Below are positions 44,009 through 52,496 of a stretch of DNA of 52,496 bases, in pieces; the stretch's first letter is position 1, and the number at the start of each line of letters is the position of its first letter. The DNA is from Argonema galeatum A003/A1 (GTDB lineage: Bacteria > Cyanobacteriota > Cyanobacteriia > Cyanobacteriales > Aerosakkonemataceae). Both the position numbers and the translations under genes were made by a program. Where the stretch lies: positions 131,267-183,762 of the forward strand of contig NZ_JAIQZM010000007.1 in the NCBI RefSeq assembly GCF_023333595.1, in the 5' to 3' direction. The notes beneath the pieces were generated by a model. The model did not search any database, was not told where the DNA came from, and saw nothing but the letters and a program-made list of their open reading frames with translations.

Positions 44009-45559
44009 TTAAAGCTGACTTGGTTTGGGAGCAGTTTGGGTAGGGGGCTTGATTTCTGGTGCAGTTTGTGGTATATGGGGAGCAATACCGGCGGGAGTCG
44101 GTGCTGGGGATTGAATTGGGGCTGCTGTGGGGGCAGGAGCTTTTTTGTCTCCTAAGATGCTGCGGTTGCCGGTGTCGAAAACGCCAGCGACACAAGCAAT
44201 CATTATAGTTGCTAAGGTGCCGACAAATAGAGCTTTCCAACCTAATTCTGAGATATCTTTGCGTCGGGAAGGTATCAGGGCGATCGTACCACCGACGAAA
44301 ATACCTACGGAGGCGAGGTGGGCGAATCCTGAGAGGGCGTAGCTGACGATTAAGACGGTGCGATCGCTTATTTGCCCTGCTGCTGCTGCTTCTGCTAAGG
44401 ATTGGTAGGGGGGAATGGCTGTTTCTAGGAGTCTGCGCCCAATAATTACCGATGCTGTCCAAGATTCGTCAAAGGGTACTCCTGTTAAGAGAGTGAGGGG
44501 ATAAAATAAGAATCCTTGAATATTTTGTAAAGTCACGACTTTAAAAACGTCGCCTATTGGAGATGGTAAAACTGCCAGCCAACCAAAAAATTGATTGATT
44601 AAAGAAACTAAACCCAAAATTAAAATCAGGACGGCTGCGATCGCCACTGCCATTTTCACCCCATCCAATGCTCCCACAATTGCTGCATCTAAAGGGCTAA
44701 CTCGCTCGATTGGTTCTCCTCCCACCGTCTCCTGTTTAAATTCGTCATTTAGATCGTCATTTAACTCTTCGCCGCCGAGTTCCGTGCCGCTGAATTTATT
44801 GCTATTTTTTGATGCTTTTTGTTCTTTGGGAATACCCCCAGCAGTGAGAGGAACTTCGGTTTCAGGAACCAAAATTTTTGAGAGAACGAAACAAGCGGGA
44901 ATTGCCATGATTGAGGCAGATACCAAATGCCCCAAGATGTTGGGAAAAACTGGTTTAAGGAAACTTACATAAATTGCCAGAGTTGATGAAGCTGCTGTAC
45001 CAAAACAACAAGACAAAATGGCACAAAGTTCGCTGCGCGTCATTTTGGCTAAATAAGGCTTGACGACGATCGCTGCTTCAATACCTACAAAGATATTGGC
45101 AGCGCCACTCAATGCTTCTGCGCCACTCAAGCGCATGACGGCATAAAAAACTTTGGCAAAAACTTCGGTTATTACTTGAATAACACCAATGTTGTAGAGT
45201 AATGCCATCAGCCCAGAAAAGAATATCACTGTGGGTAATGCCCGAAAGGCAAAAATATAACCCAGATTCACAGGAGGTACTACATCTGGTCTGGGGACGA
45301 TATTCGCGCCAAAGACAAATCTAGCTCCGGCATCGGCTGCAATAAATACAGTATCTAGTAAGCTGCTAAACCATTGCAGGGCTACTCTGGTGGGTGGAAA
45401 CAGAAATACTAAAGCGCCTAGAATTAATTGCAAGGCAATGCCGGATATGATGACGCGCCAGGGTATGATTCGTCGGTGTTCGGAAAATAACCAGGCGATC
45501 GCGCATAAGCCAAATATACCAAAAAAGGAAATTATGTTGAGGTAGAAAGGATGGGACAT
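44009..45559 (-). CDS. Concentrative nucleoside transporter (NupC/CNT family)
   Basis: 516 residues from the ATG at 45557-45559, with AAGGA ten bases upstream. About ten membrane helices. GYIFAFRALPTVIFFSGLMA, SGAEALSGAANIFVGIEAA and SCCFGTAASSTLAIYVSFL are typical CNT signatures. It takes up nucleosides with protons or sodium. A charged insert at ~255-300 (EELNDDLNDEFKQE) is longer than in E. coli NupC, and the C-terminus is a Pro/Ala-rich tail of ~60 residues, probably disordered. Confidence 0.92.
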   Translation of the reverse strand: MSHPFYLNIISFFGIFGLCAIAWLFSEHRRIIPWRVIISGIALQLILGALVFLFPPTRVALQWFSSLLDTVFIAADAGARFVFGANIVPRPDVVPPVNLGYIFAFRALPTVIFFSGLMALLYNIGVIQVITEVFAKVFYAVMRLSGAEALSGAANIFVGIEAAIVVKPYLAKMTRSELCAILSCCFGTAASSTLAIYVSFLKPVFPNILGHLVSASIMAIPACFVLSKILVPETEVPLTAGGIPKEQKASKNSNKFSGTELGGEELNDDLNDEFKQETVGGEPIERVSPLDAAIVGALDGVKMAVAIAAVLILILGLVSLINQFFGWLAVLPSPIGDVFKVVTLQNIQGFLFYPLTLLTGVPFDESWTASVIIGRRLLETAIPPYQSLAEAAAAGQISDRTVLIVSYALSGFAHLASVGIFVGGTIALIPSRRKDISELGWKALFVGTLATIMIACVAGVFDTGNRSILGDKKAPAPTAAPIQSPAPTPAGIAPHIPQTAPEIKPPTQTAPKPSQL

Positions 45560-45838
45560 GGGTAGATCCTTGCTGGGAGAATAAAGGCCCAAAAGTCTGG
45601 CGACGCTAAAATCAGTAGTTTACCGAAAAATTAACCGATCGAGGGTAGGTCACGATACACCCAAGACAATAATCTTATAACTGAGGTGATGCTGCACGAC
45701 TCGTGATGCAAGATCGAGTAAGAAGTTCCTAATTTAGGTAAAGCTTAAAATTCGACTGCCGTTGGCAAAGTTATCTACGATATCATATCCACTCTCACAA
45801 AGCCGATAATGGCCTCTACACCCCAGGAAGTTTGACGC

Positions 45839-46105
45839 ATGGAAGCTTTTGCCCCAATTCCGCCCAACTGGACTGAAGTTGCGACTCACGCCCACGAGTT
45901 CAGCTGTCCCGCTTGCCGCGCTACCTGCATGGAAGCCTCTCGGGTCTGGATCAATAGACGATCGCCAGTCTATACCGAAGACTACCGCAAAAAATGGCAG
46001 GAGTTCTACCAGTGCCAGTGTGGTAGTGTTTGGTGGGCATGGAGTAACGAACGCCCACCCTCTGAGTTTGCCAATCGCGAACCTTCTGAGGATGAGCTTT
46101 TTTAA
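45839..46105 (+). CDS. Conserved small zinc-ribbon-like protein, unknown function
   Basis: 88 residues with AGGAAG before the ATG. FSCPACRATCMEA and QCQCGSVWWAW supply two Cys pairs, consistent with a small zinc ribbon. The tail is acidic. It looks like a short cyanobacterial conserved hypothetical; the function is unknown. Confidence 0.65.
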   Translation: MEAFAPIPPNWTEVATHAHEFSCPACRATCMEASRVWINRRSPVYTEDYRKKWQEFYQCQCGSVWWAWSNERPPSEFANREPSEDELF

Positions 46106-46200
46106 GAATGCGGCAGGAAATCTAGGGACACAGCAGGAGGAATATTGACTATGCTGTGTTCCACGCGATCGCTCATTGATGCTGAGATATAATTTTACTT

Positions 46201-46552
46201 ATGTCTATTCCATCAGAAATTGAAGCTCTCATTGATCAATTGAACCAAGAGTTGGATCGGATTGAGCGGGAAGCGCTGGACGGAATGATCCTTGCCCGTT
46301 CTAGTCTAGAGAGTTTTCCTAATAACGCTATGCTGACTCAATTATTTGCTTATCTGAATACCTCAATGTTTTTTGGTAAACATTTGTAGGAGAATAATTC
46401 AAACTATTGTTGAAAACCTTTCGGCAGCTAAAACAATTACAAATGAAGAGATTCAGCAAACAGGAGAAGATTTGGCAACGGAACTGGGTCGAGCGTTAGA
46501 AACTAAAATAAGAGTCAGTGCGATCAAAACTCGTTTGGAGAACTTACAATAA
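46201..46552 (+). pseudogene. Small helical protein gene with a frameshift in a T-run
   Basis: The first 62 codons (MSIPSEIEALIDQLNQELDR ... FAYLNTSMFF) end early. If one T is removed from the run of six at 46369-46374, the frame continues through FLVNICRRIIQTIVENLSA and TRLENLQ to a stop at 46550-46552, giving about 116 residues of similar helical character. I infer a one-base insertion or a site of slippage. The function is unknown. Confidence 0.6.
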
Positions 46553-46719
46553 CAAAACCAGAACTGGATGAAAAGGAATTGCAAGAAATCCTAGAACTTG
46601 CTAAGGAAGCCGAACAAAAACTGAGGGAAATGACTGGAGGACTAACCGCTTTGGCCGAAAAATGGCAACGTAGGGCTGAAGCTAAAGGCACTGCTGCTGC
46701 ACAAAAGAAAGAAGTTTGA
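46549..46719 (+). CDS. Small helical protein, start codon damaged or unusual
   Basis: 56 codons (ITKPELDEKELQEILELAKE ... AEAKGTAAAQKKEV). It overlaps the stop of the preceding frame exactly where an ATGA overlap would be expected, but the triplet is ATA, so the original ATG may be lost. Probably a partner of the frameshifted gene before it, and perhaps also inactive. Confidence 0.4.
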   Translation: MTKPELDEKELQEILELAKEAEQKLREMTGGLTALAEKWQRRAEAKGTAAAQKKEV

Positions 46720-46752
46720 GCAAGTGCGGTGAGAGATTTAATTCCCCCTTTT

Positions 46753-46935
46753 TTAGGGGATTAGCTGCTGCGGTGGGAAAGCCGAAATTTTGGCATTGAT
46801 AAAATCGAAATCAATTAATAATTTTAGCAGTTGTTCGCTTTGGGATTTGGCAGCTAAAGCAGCAGGTAGTTTGTCGAGAAATTCCCCCTGCTGCGATGGC
46901 GGCATACTGGCTAATCGTGTTTTAAAATCGCTCAT
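46753..46935 (-). CDS. Small hypothetical protein, STAND-linker-like
   Basis: 60 residues from the ATG at 46933-46935 with GGAG upstream. A longer frame (to 47028) would overlap the restriction gene. SEQLLKLLIDFDFINAKISA resembles the linker found before WD40 repeats in cyanobacterial NB-ARC proteins (LLTDFDWLQAKL-type). It may be a fragment of such a gene or a real small protein. The resemblance is weak evidence. Confidence 0.4.
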   Translation of the reverse strand: MSDFKTRLASMPPSQQGEFLDKLPAALAAKSQSEQLLKLLIDFDFINAKISAFPPQQLIP

Positions 46936-46966
46936 ATTAACTCCATTTTTATGTTTATGTAAAAAT

Positions 46967-49900
46967 TCAATTTGTGAAAAACTTTTGCCAGTTATATGAT
47001 GACTGTTTAATAGTCTGGTAATTTCCATCTATGGACGGTTGTAATAATAAAATTGCGGCGATGCGACGCGCCATATTCATTACTTCGCGCACTTCTTCTT
47101 TAGTTAGCGATCGCCCTAATAATTTCTCCTCTCGATAAGAAAGCCACTTTTTGATTACCTGATAGCCACCAATTGTATATTCCCAGACATTTACGGGTAT
47201 ATTTTTCCAGTATGCTAGTTCATTCAGGTAAATATCACAAGTATTATTTCCCAGTAAATTTATGGCTATTTCCGATTTTAAACCTTGCGCCTTTGTGCCT
47301 TCTTCAATACCAGCAATTTCTTCAGGTGTGTAAGGACGGGTGATGATTTTTCCTTTACCTGGCATTGTGACATTGTTTTGGCCGGAATAACCCCAACCAG
47401 CAGTAATTGCTAAGTCACCAGTATCGGGGTTTAGTTGTCCGCCTCCTGTACGGGAAATAACCGCGATCGCTTTTAATTCTAGTCTAATTTTTCCCGATGT
47501 CACCCCAACTACCGGATTTTCTGTATCTAGTAATACAGCTACTTTTTTCCCTATCTCGACTGATTCTAACAATAAACGTTTAGAATTAGGTAAAGGTATG
47601 CGTGGCCAATTATCGCGAATACCATCAGCATTTTCAGTTAAGTATGCTGGGGAATAGCCAATTGCTAAAGCGTGCATCCAAATTAAGCCCGCTGTATCGG
47701 CATCAACGTCAGGATTTGTAATACCCAATTGGGCAAGATAAGTACGACTAGCAGCCGAAAGATTAGCCGTTGGCGTGGTATTTAAAATCGCATCTACATC
47801 GAAAAGCGTATCTTGTTTAGTTGCTTTTTTAGAACTTTTATTTGATCTAGGGCGTAGACGTATAGGAAAATAGTAAGCATGACCGCGTAAGAAATCATTA
47901 TCTCCTATAATTGGAGTGAAAAATAGCGGCACTCCTTCTGGATTTGCTACACCTGTGGGACGACTGATCAGGAAAGTATTACCTTGCCAACACTGCGCCC
48001 AAAGTGAAGGTCGAGAACGATTCCAAAGCGGGCTTACATCGCTATAGTAGCACCAGCGAGTTTCAAAAGCGCGAATTCCATAACGGCAGAGTTTGTTAGC
48101 TTGGAAATCTTCAGCAGCTTGCACTTTTGAACGAACTTTTTTGGCATCAAATCCAGCCGCATCTTCTGTCAATCCCGTACCCAATAATTTGATTGTTTCC
48201 CAATCAATTGCAGCATCGTAATACATCTGCATTCGCTTTTCAACATTTTTTTTGTCAATATCAATTAATGCGCTACCACGTTTTTCAAATAAACCATTAC
48301 TAGGAGGTTCCGCACACAAATTAACTAATTTAGGCCATTCTAAATAGTGGGAACTAACATTAGATGGACGGAAAGAGTAACGACTATTCCGATCTGGTTT
48401 TCCCAACTCATAATCGGCATCAAAATCTTGAATATTCAGACTAGCAAGCAAATCTATTCGTTTATTTGCACCCCAAAAATGCCGAAAACGAACTAATGGT
48501 TTCTCGGTGCGATTTTCCTGACGTACCATGAGAGCGATCGCAGTTCCTACCCGAATCCCTTCTCTGTTATACTCAGTAGAAAATACACTAGGATCTGGCT
48601 TACCTTCTGGCGTCAGTTTACCAGTTTCCCGACTATCCCCATTTAGGCAATCAAACCAAAGTTTATCAAATTCACTCAGAAACCTTTGCCGCATTACCAC
48701 AAAAGATGGATCGCCCAAATAAGAAAAATTTGAGATATAACAAACTACACCTTTATTAGTTTTTTCAGCAATCCTTTGTTCGGCTAATCGAAAGAAACGA
48801 ATATAGAGATCGTCTAAATTAAATTTCTTAATTCCCCACTCAGAAATCAACCCTTCCTTATAAGCTTCTACCAATCCCTTTTCTTCTTTTGGGCTAACAC
48901 CAGCAAAGGCATTATAAGGTGGATTACCAAGAATCACCAGAATCGGTTTTTCTCGCTTCACTTCATCTGCGGCATCTCGTTCTTGCTTCAATTCAGGAAA
49001 ATTAAATTCCAGTTGTTTGATTTGCTTTTTCCCATCTTCATCTGGCGGTTCCCATCCCGTCAGCGCATTGGTAAGATATACCCCAACTCGTTCTTTTTCA
49101 TCTACCAAAGGCACACCAAGATTTTGCAACAGCAACCCTAATTGCAAGTGCGCCACTACAAACGGCGCAGTCAAAATTTCAAAACCAAAAACTCGTTTAA
49201 TAGCCGCTTCTTTAACATCATAACTTCCCAAAGCATCCTCGCCCTTATCTTTCAAGGTAGCGGCAATCTGCTTTAAAACTTCCACTAAATAAGCACCAGT
49301 ACCACAACAAGGATCGAGGATATAAACATTGGGATCTGCTAAACCATCTTCAATTCCCAATTCTTCTCGTAACACCGTATCCACACGGGCAACCATGTAG
49401 CGGACAACCTCTGTCGGCGTGTACCAAACACCTAATTCTTTGCGTAATTCCGGGTCAAAAGCTTGCAGAAAAGGTTCATAGAAATACTGCACAGCTTCCC
49501 CTTCCTCAAACTTAGCAAAAAACTCTTCTCGCCTGACGCGGTTTAACGCTGTTCCCGTCCAATCCAGCACTTCTACTAATCCCAACGTTTTCAATTTTCT
49601 GGGGTCGGAAATTTGATAGAAAAGCGCCTGAATCATCGGTACGTGAAGATAGTAAGCGGCAGTTCTCCAATCAAATTTATCCGGGCGAGTTGGGTTTTCT
49701 TTATGCCACAGTACCCAAGCGGAGAAAATACTGTAAAATAAAGTCTGGACTAAAGTTGAGCGGAAAAAGCGATCGCCTTTTTCACCCTCAAATTTCACCC
49801 CCAGCGCTTCTTCTATCGCGCTGCGAACATTAGCTAAAGCGGGAATATCTGTATTTTCAATCCGAAATTTAGCGTCGCGGGCGTAGGAAGCCAAAAACCA

Positions 49901-50467
49901 AGCGACATCTGCGGGTGCGGCTATCGGTGCGGCGGAAAGCATAACTCGCTTGAGGTATTCTAGAAAGCGATCGCCTTCTTGTTGCGCCAACTGACGCGGA
50001 TTAGCAGCTTTTGCCCAAAAATCTGTTTCACTGGTTGCCAAACGATAACTTTCTAGTTCGATCGATCCGCCATTTTCATCTTGTCCAATTAATAGAAAAT
50101 CGCGATAATTTGTCACCAAAACCTGTCTGTACTTCTGCCAATACTTAGAAACTTGTTCCCTTTTACTAATTACCCAAATATCATCCCTAGTTCCCTTAAC
50201 TTCAATTACTCCCCGTTCGGGATTTTGGGAATCGAAAGGTTCAGCATCAGACGCTTTCTGAAACTGATTAGCCGTGAAGAGTCCACCATCAGGAAGTCCC
50301 GCACCTTGATTTTTTAGACTAATAATGCAACGAACTTTTGGTTTCAGCGTTTTGCCAATCTCATTGAAAAGACTTTCTAAAGCACCATAGTAGGAAGTCT
50401 CTTTTACTGCTGCACCAGAAGAACGGATATCGCGCAGATTGCGAAGGTAGGTTTCAAGTGGATTCAT
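46967..50467 (-). CDS. Single-chain type ISP-like restriction-modification enzyme
   Basis: 1166 residues from the ATG at 50465-50467 (MNPLETYLRNLRDIRSSGAA); a GTG at 50515 is in frame. Residues ~1-150 look like an Mrr-type nuclease: LPDGGLF then GVIEVKGT would supply the D...ExK. A helical coupler follows. The N6-adenine methyltransferase has motif I in LDPCCGTGAYLVEVLK (~390) and motif IV in LVILGNPPYNAF (~520). The last ~500 residues resemble the target-recognition part of type ISP enzymes such as LlaGI. The RecA-like helicase of true ISP enzymes seems absent and the chain is shorter (about 1170 versus 1570), so it may act more like a type IIG enzyme. A defence role against phage is expected. 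Confidence 0.85.
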   Translation of the reverse strand: MNPLETYLRNLRDIRSSGAAVKETSYYGALESLFNEIGKTLKPKVRCIISLKNQGAGLPDGGLFTANQFQKASDAEPFDSQNPERGVIEVKGTRDDIWVISKREQVSKYWQKYRQVLVTNYRDFLLIGQDENGGSIELESYRLATSETDFWAKAANPRQLAQQEGDRFLEYLKRVMLSAAPIAAPADVAWFLASYARDAKFRIENTDIPALANVRSAIEEALGVKFEGEKGDRFFRSTLVQTLFYSIFSAWVLWHKENPTRPDKFDWRTAAYYLHVPMIQALFYQISDPRKLKTLGLVEVLDWTGTALNRVRREEFFAKFEEGEAVQYFYEPFLQAFDPELRKELGVWYTPTEVVRYMVARVDTVLREELGIEDGLADPNVYILDPCCGTGAYLVEVLKQIAATLKDKGEDALGSYDVKEAAIKRVFGFEILTAPFVVAHLQLGLLLQNLGVPLVDEKERVGVYLTNALTGWEPPDEDGKKQIKQLEFNFPELKQERDAADEVKREKPILVILGNPPYNAFAGVSPKEEKGLVEAYKEGLISEWGIKKFNLDDLYIRFFRLAEQRIAEKTNKGVVCYISNFSYLGDPSFVVMRQRFLSEFDKLWFDCLNGDSRETGKLTPEGKPDPSVFSTEYNREGIRVGTAIALMVRQENRTEKPLVRFRHFWGANKRIDLLASLNIQDFDADYELGKPDRNSRYSFRPSNVSSHYLEWPKLVNLCAEPPSNGLFEKRGSALIDIDKKNVEKRMQMYYDAAIDWETIKLLGTGLTEDAAGFDAKKVRSKVQAAEDFQANKLCRYGIRAFETRWCYYSDVSPLWNRSRPSLWAQCWQGNTFLISRPTGVANPEGVPLFFTPIIGDNDFLRGHAYYFPIRLRPRSNKSSKKATKQDTLFDVDAILNTTPTANLSAASRTYLAQLGITNPDVDADTAGLIWMHALAIGYSPAYLTENADGIRDNWPRIPLPNSKRLLLESVEIGKKVAVLLDTENPVVGVTSGKIRLELKAIAVISRTGGGQLNPDTGDLAITAGWGYSGQNNVTMPGKGKIITRPYTPEEIAGIEEGTKAQGLKSEIAINLLGNNTCDIYLNELAYWKNIPVNVWEYTIGGYQVIKKWLSYREEKLLGRSLTKEEVREVMNMARRIAAILLLQPSIDGNYQTIKQSSYNWQKFFTN

Positions 50468-50526
50468 CGTCGGTTTTGGCACTAGCTGACTCAGTATGGC
50501 ACAATCCGCCGCCACCGATCGCCATT

Positions 50527-50616
50527 AGACATCTCCTTTCAAAGAATGTAGAGACGTTGCATGCAACGTCTCTACAAGGGTTCTAGGTAACGCACCTTTA
50601 TTTTCTGGAGATGTCT
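50527..50616. repeat. MITE-like element with palindromic core
   Basis: 10-bp terminal inverted repeats AGACATCTCC (50527) and GGAGATGTCT (50607) enclose a perfect 28-bp palindrome centred on GCATGC (50548-50575). It is 90 bp with no coding capacity and sits just upstream of the type ISP gene. Confidence 0.8.
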
Positions 50617-50625
50617 ATTCTCTAT

Positions 50626-50660
50626 CCCCCTCTCCTCTGGAGGAGAGGGGGCAGGGGGGG
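50626..50660. repeat. REP-like GC-rich hairpin
   Basis: CCCCCTCTCCTC / GGAGAGGGGG arms followed by a G-run, similar to 6953-6987 and 34608-34640. It lies in the promoter region between the type ISP and DUF1350 genes. Confidence 0.7.
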
Positions 50661-50719
50661 TGAGGTCAACCCACGCAACAAGCTATAACATGAATAAGTG
50701 TTAACCACGCAATCTGAGC

Positions 50720-51493
50720 ATGAACTGGCAGGAAGTTTCTGGTAATTGGGTTTACATTCCCCCGCATCCCAAGGCAATTGTCCATTTTCTGGGAGGCGCA
50801 TTTGTCGCGACTGCGCCCCAAGTCACCTATAGATTATTATTGGAACACCTGGGAAGCCAGGGATACGCAGTTATTGCTACTCCGTTTGTCAATACTCTCG
50901 ATCATAGTGCGATCGCCAAATCTGTCCTGCAAAGTTTCGATCGCACCATAGATGAATTGCGGACAAAATCTATATTGAAACGCCGATATCTTCCCATCTA
51001 CGGGATCGGACACAGCATGGGTTCCAAGCTACATTTACTTATAGGTAGCCTATTTCCAGTCGATCGGGCCGGAAATATCTTAATTTCTTTCAATAACTTC
51101 GCCGCACGGGACGCCATCCCCTTTGTCGAACAGCTCAATTTCAATCCTGGTTTCAATGTCGAGTTTACGCCTTCGCCAACAGAAACCAACAACTTAATCG
51201 CCAGAGGCTACCAAGTCCGGCGCAATCTCCTGGTTAAATTTACCAAAGATACGATCGACCAAACATCCCCTTTAACCGAATTGCTGCAAAAACGCTTTCC
51301 TGACATGGTTACAGCTTTAAGCCTCACCGGAAACCATTTGACACCCTTGGGTCAAGATATCAGCTGGCGAAGCGGAAAGGATTTTACACCCTTCGATGCG
51401 ATCGGTCAATGGGTCAAGCAAGAAATCTATCGAGAATTCAATCAGCTAAAATCGGTAGTGCTACACTGGCTCAATCCGTTGTCCCCATCATAA
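50720..51493 (+). CDS. DUF1350 alpha/beta hydrolase-like protein
   Basis: 257 residues. AIVHFLGGAFVATAPQVTYR and LPIYGIGHSMGSKLHLLIGS (with a GHSMGS nucleophile elbow) match the plant/cyanobacterial DUF1350 family, which has an alpha/beta hydrolase fold. A catalytic role is likely but the substrate is unknown. Its 3' end overlaps the convergent anti-sigma gene by 52 bp. Confidence 0.85.
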   Translation: MNWQEVSGNWVYIPPHPKAIVHFLGGAFVATAPQVTYRLLLEHLGSQGYAVIATPFVNTLDHSAIAKSVLQSFDRTIDELRTKSILKRRYLPIYGIGHSMGSKLHLLIGSLFPVDRAGNILISFNNFAARDAIPFVEQLNFNPGFNVEFTPSPTETNNLIARGYQVRRNLLVKFTKDTIDQTSPLTELLQKRFPDMVTALSLTGNHLTPLGQDISWRSGKDFTPFDAIGQWVKQEIYREFNQLKSVVLHWLNPLSPS

Positions 51494-51924
51494 TTTTTCA
51501 CCAACAACAGACAATTGCGATTGTCAGCCGTGCGAGTATAACTTAGACTTGAGGCTATACTCTTCATCAGTTGCAGGCCCCGCCCTCCCTCAGACTCGTT
51601 TTCCTCATTGCTAACCATCTTATTTAGCTTTGCCTCTAAATCGAAGGGGGGGCCAAAGTCCCAAACTCGCATCTCGATACGATCGTCCAATATCGTCACT
51701 TCAATATCAATAGGAACTTCTGATGATTGATTTTTATGGGCATGGCGAACAGCATTAGTAAAGGCTTCAGCCAAGGCGAGCTGGCATTGCAACCATACTT
51801 TTTTTGTGATTGGCGGCTGATGCAACTGCTCAAACCACGACAGCATTTGAGGTAAAGCCTTCAGATCTGTGTGAAGTTGTAAATGACTTTTACGAGATGC
51901 TAGCAATTTGACAAACCCTTTCAT
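51442..51924 (-). CDS. RsbW-like serine kinase / anti-sigma regulatory factor
   Basis: 160 residues. A small GHKL ATPase: the N-box is LALAEAFTNAVRHAHKN, then MRVWDFGPPFD and SEGGRGLQLMKSIA (G box). Such proteins bind and inactivate a sigma factor or phosphorylate an anti-sigma antagonist. It diverges from a response-regulator gene, and that arrangement is common for partner-switching modules with a receiver-PP2C phosphatase. Confidence 0.85.
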   Translation of the reverse strand: MKGFVKLLASRKSHLQLHTDLKALPQMLSWFEQLHQPPITKKVWLQCQLALAEAFTNAVRHAHKNQSSEVPIDIEVTILDDRIEMRVWDFGPPFDLEAKLNKMVSNEENESEGGRGLQLMKSIASSLSYTRTADNRNCLLLVKNYDGDNGLSQCSTTDFS

Positions 51925-52091
51925 TCAAGAAAACCAGAACTCGGAGGTGATTCTTAAATTTACAGTAACTTTGCTTGATTTGGATCGCATCTGTGCTAGT
52001 GTCGGATCTTAAAACTACCCAGCAGAGAATGAAATTTTATGATCTTTTGAGTGATGCTTCAATATTAGAAGAATAATATCATTTTTAGTCC

Positions 52092-52496
52092 ATGTTTCAA
52101 ATTGTGGTTATTGATGATGACCCTGCAATACAGTTAGTGCTGACAAGACTGCTGAAAAAACAGGGTTATGATGTAACGGCGGCAAAAGATGGGCAAGAAG
52201 GCTTAGCCCTGGCGCAGCAGTTACATCCGGCGCTGATTATTTGTGATTGGATGATGCCCAGGATGAATGGCATAGAAGTCTGCCGTCGGGTAAAAGCAGA
52301 TGCAGGCTTATCGACTACGTTTTTCATTCTACTGACTTCCCTGGATTCGGTGGAAGATCGGGTCAAGGGGCTGGATGCAGGCGCGGACGATTTTATCTCC
52401 AAACCTATAGAGCCCAATGAGTTGCAAGCGCGGGTGAGATCGGGACTGCGACTGCACCAACTCAGCCACGACTTGCGAACCCAAAAGCAAATACTG
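52092..52496 (+). CDS. Response regulator, N-terminal part (3' end outside window)
   Basis: 135 residues visible, open to the right edge. Complete receiver: FQIVVIDDDPAIQLV, phosphoacceptor in LIICDWMMPRMNGIEV, LLTSLDSVEDRVKGLDAGAD and DFISKPIEPNEL. A short helical linker follows (LRLHQLSHDLRTQKQIL), as seen before SpoIIE-type PP2C phosphatase domains. Because an RsbW-like gene lies opposite, an RsbU-like receiver-phosphatase is my best guess for the missing part; a GGDEF output is the main alternative. Confidence 0.85.
   Translation, partial: MFQIVVIDDDPAIQLVLTRLLKKQGYDVTAAKDGQEGLALAQQLHPALIICDWMMPRMNGIEVCRRVKADAGLSTTFFILLTSLDSVEDRVKGLDAGADDFISKPIEPNELQARVRSGLRLHQLSHDLRTQKQIL

Overview
The window comes from a cyanobacterium, most likely a filamentous, gliding one. 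The palindrome GCGATCGC and its core are scattered throughout, as is typical of cyanobacteria. Several genes belong to mainly cyanobacterial families (DUF3318, DUF1350, DUF3352, the PatA-type regulator, HmpF, CcsA). Many gaps carry short heptamer arrays of the cyanobacterial STRR type. No rRNA, tRNA or CRISPR array was seen.

Layout. 1-3111 (minus): two adjacent STAND-like AAA ATPases, one with an HTH-like N-terminus and one with a WD40 tail that runs off the left edge. 3362-9058: a cysteine-dioxygenase-like cupin, a small membrane protein, a fatty-acid-hydroxylase-family enzyme, a rhomboid protease and a prolyl oligopeptidase. 9130-9868: a ruined IS630 transposase. 9966-15133: a compact accessory cluster of a lysine 2,3-aminomutase-like radical SAM enzyme, two tandemly duplicated D-Ala-D-Ala-ligase-like ATP-grasp enzymes and a convergent MATE exporter. 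Between the mutase and the ligases is a 19-codon fragment that resembles the start of an amidinotransferase. I regard this as the best candidate for an undescribed small-molecule pathway.

15291-31853: a chemotaxis-like system of the hmp/pil type that controls type IV pilus motility. Reading the minus strand in order: PatA-type regulator, CheY, CheW, methyl-accepting protein, giant CheA hybrid kinase. HmpF lies on the plus strand nearby. The operon is opened at two places by IS200/IS605-type debris, and an intact TnpB element sits just upstream of it. A second CheY lies at 33021. 31850-38479 (minus): TilS, CheY, a decayed IS200/IS605-like element that keeps only non-coding structure, CcsA, a DUF3352 protein and CofH. 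38797-41839 (plus): a GT2-GtrA fusion and a GT39-like membrane glycosyltransferase. 41778-43215 (minus): a type II methyltransferase with an apparently truncated partner restriction gene. 43348-45559 (minus): DUF3318 and a CNT nucleoside transporter. 45839-50467: small hypotheticals, one frameshifted, and a large single-chain type ISP-like restriction-modification enzyme. 50720-52496: a DUF1350 protein, an RsbW-like kinase/anti-sigma factor and the start of a response regulator, probably a partner-switching module cut by the right edge.

A recurring theme is repeat invasion. Heptamer and octamer arrays, REP-like GC-rich hairpins and MITE-like palindromes sit between genes. In several cases they are inside coding sequence (CheA, TilS, CcsA, GT39), or they supply a stop codon (rhomboid) or overlap a start codon (DUF3352).
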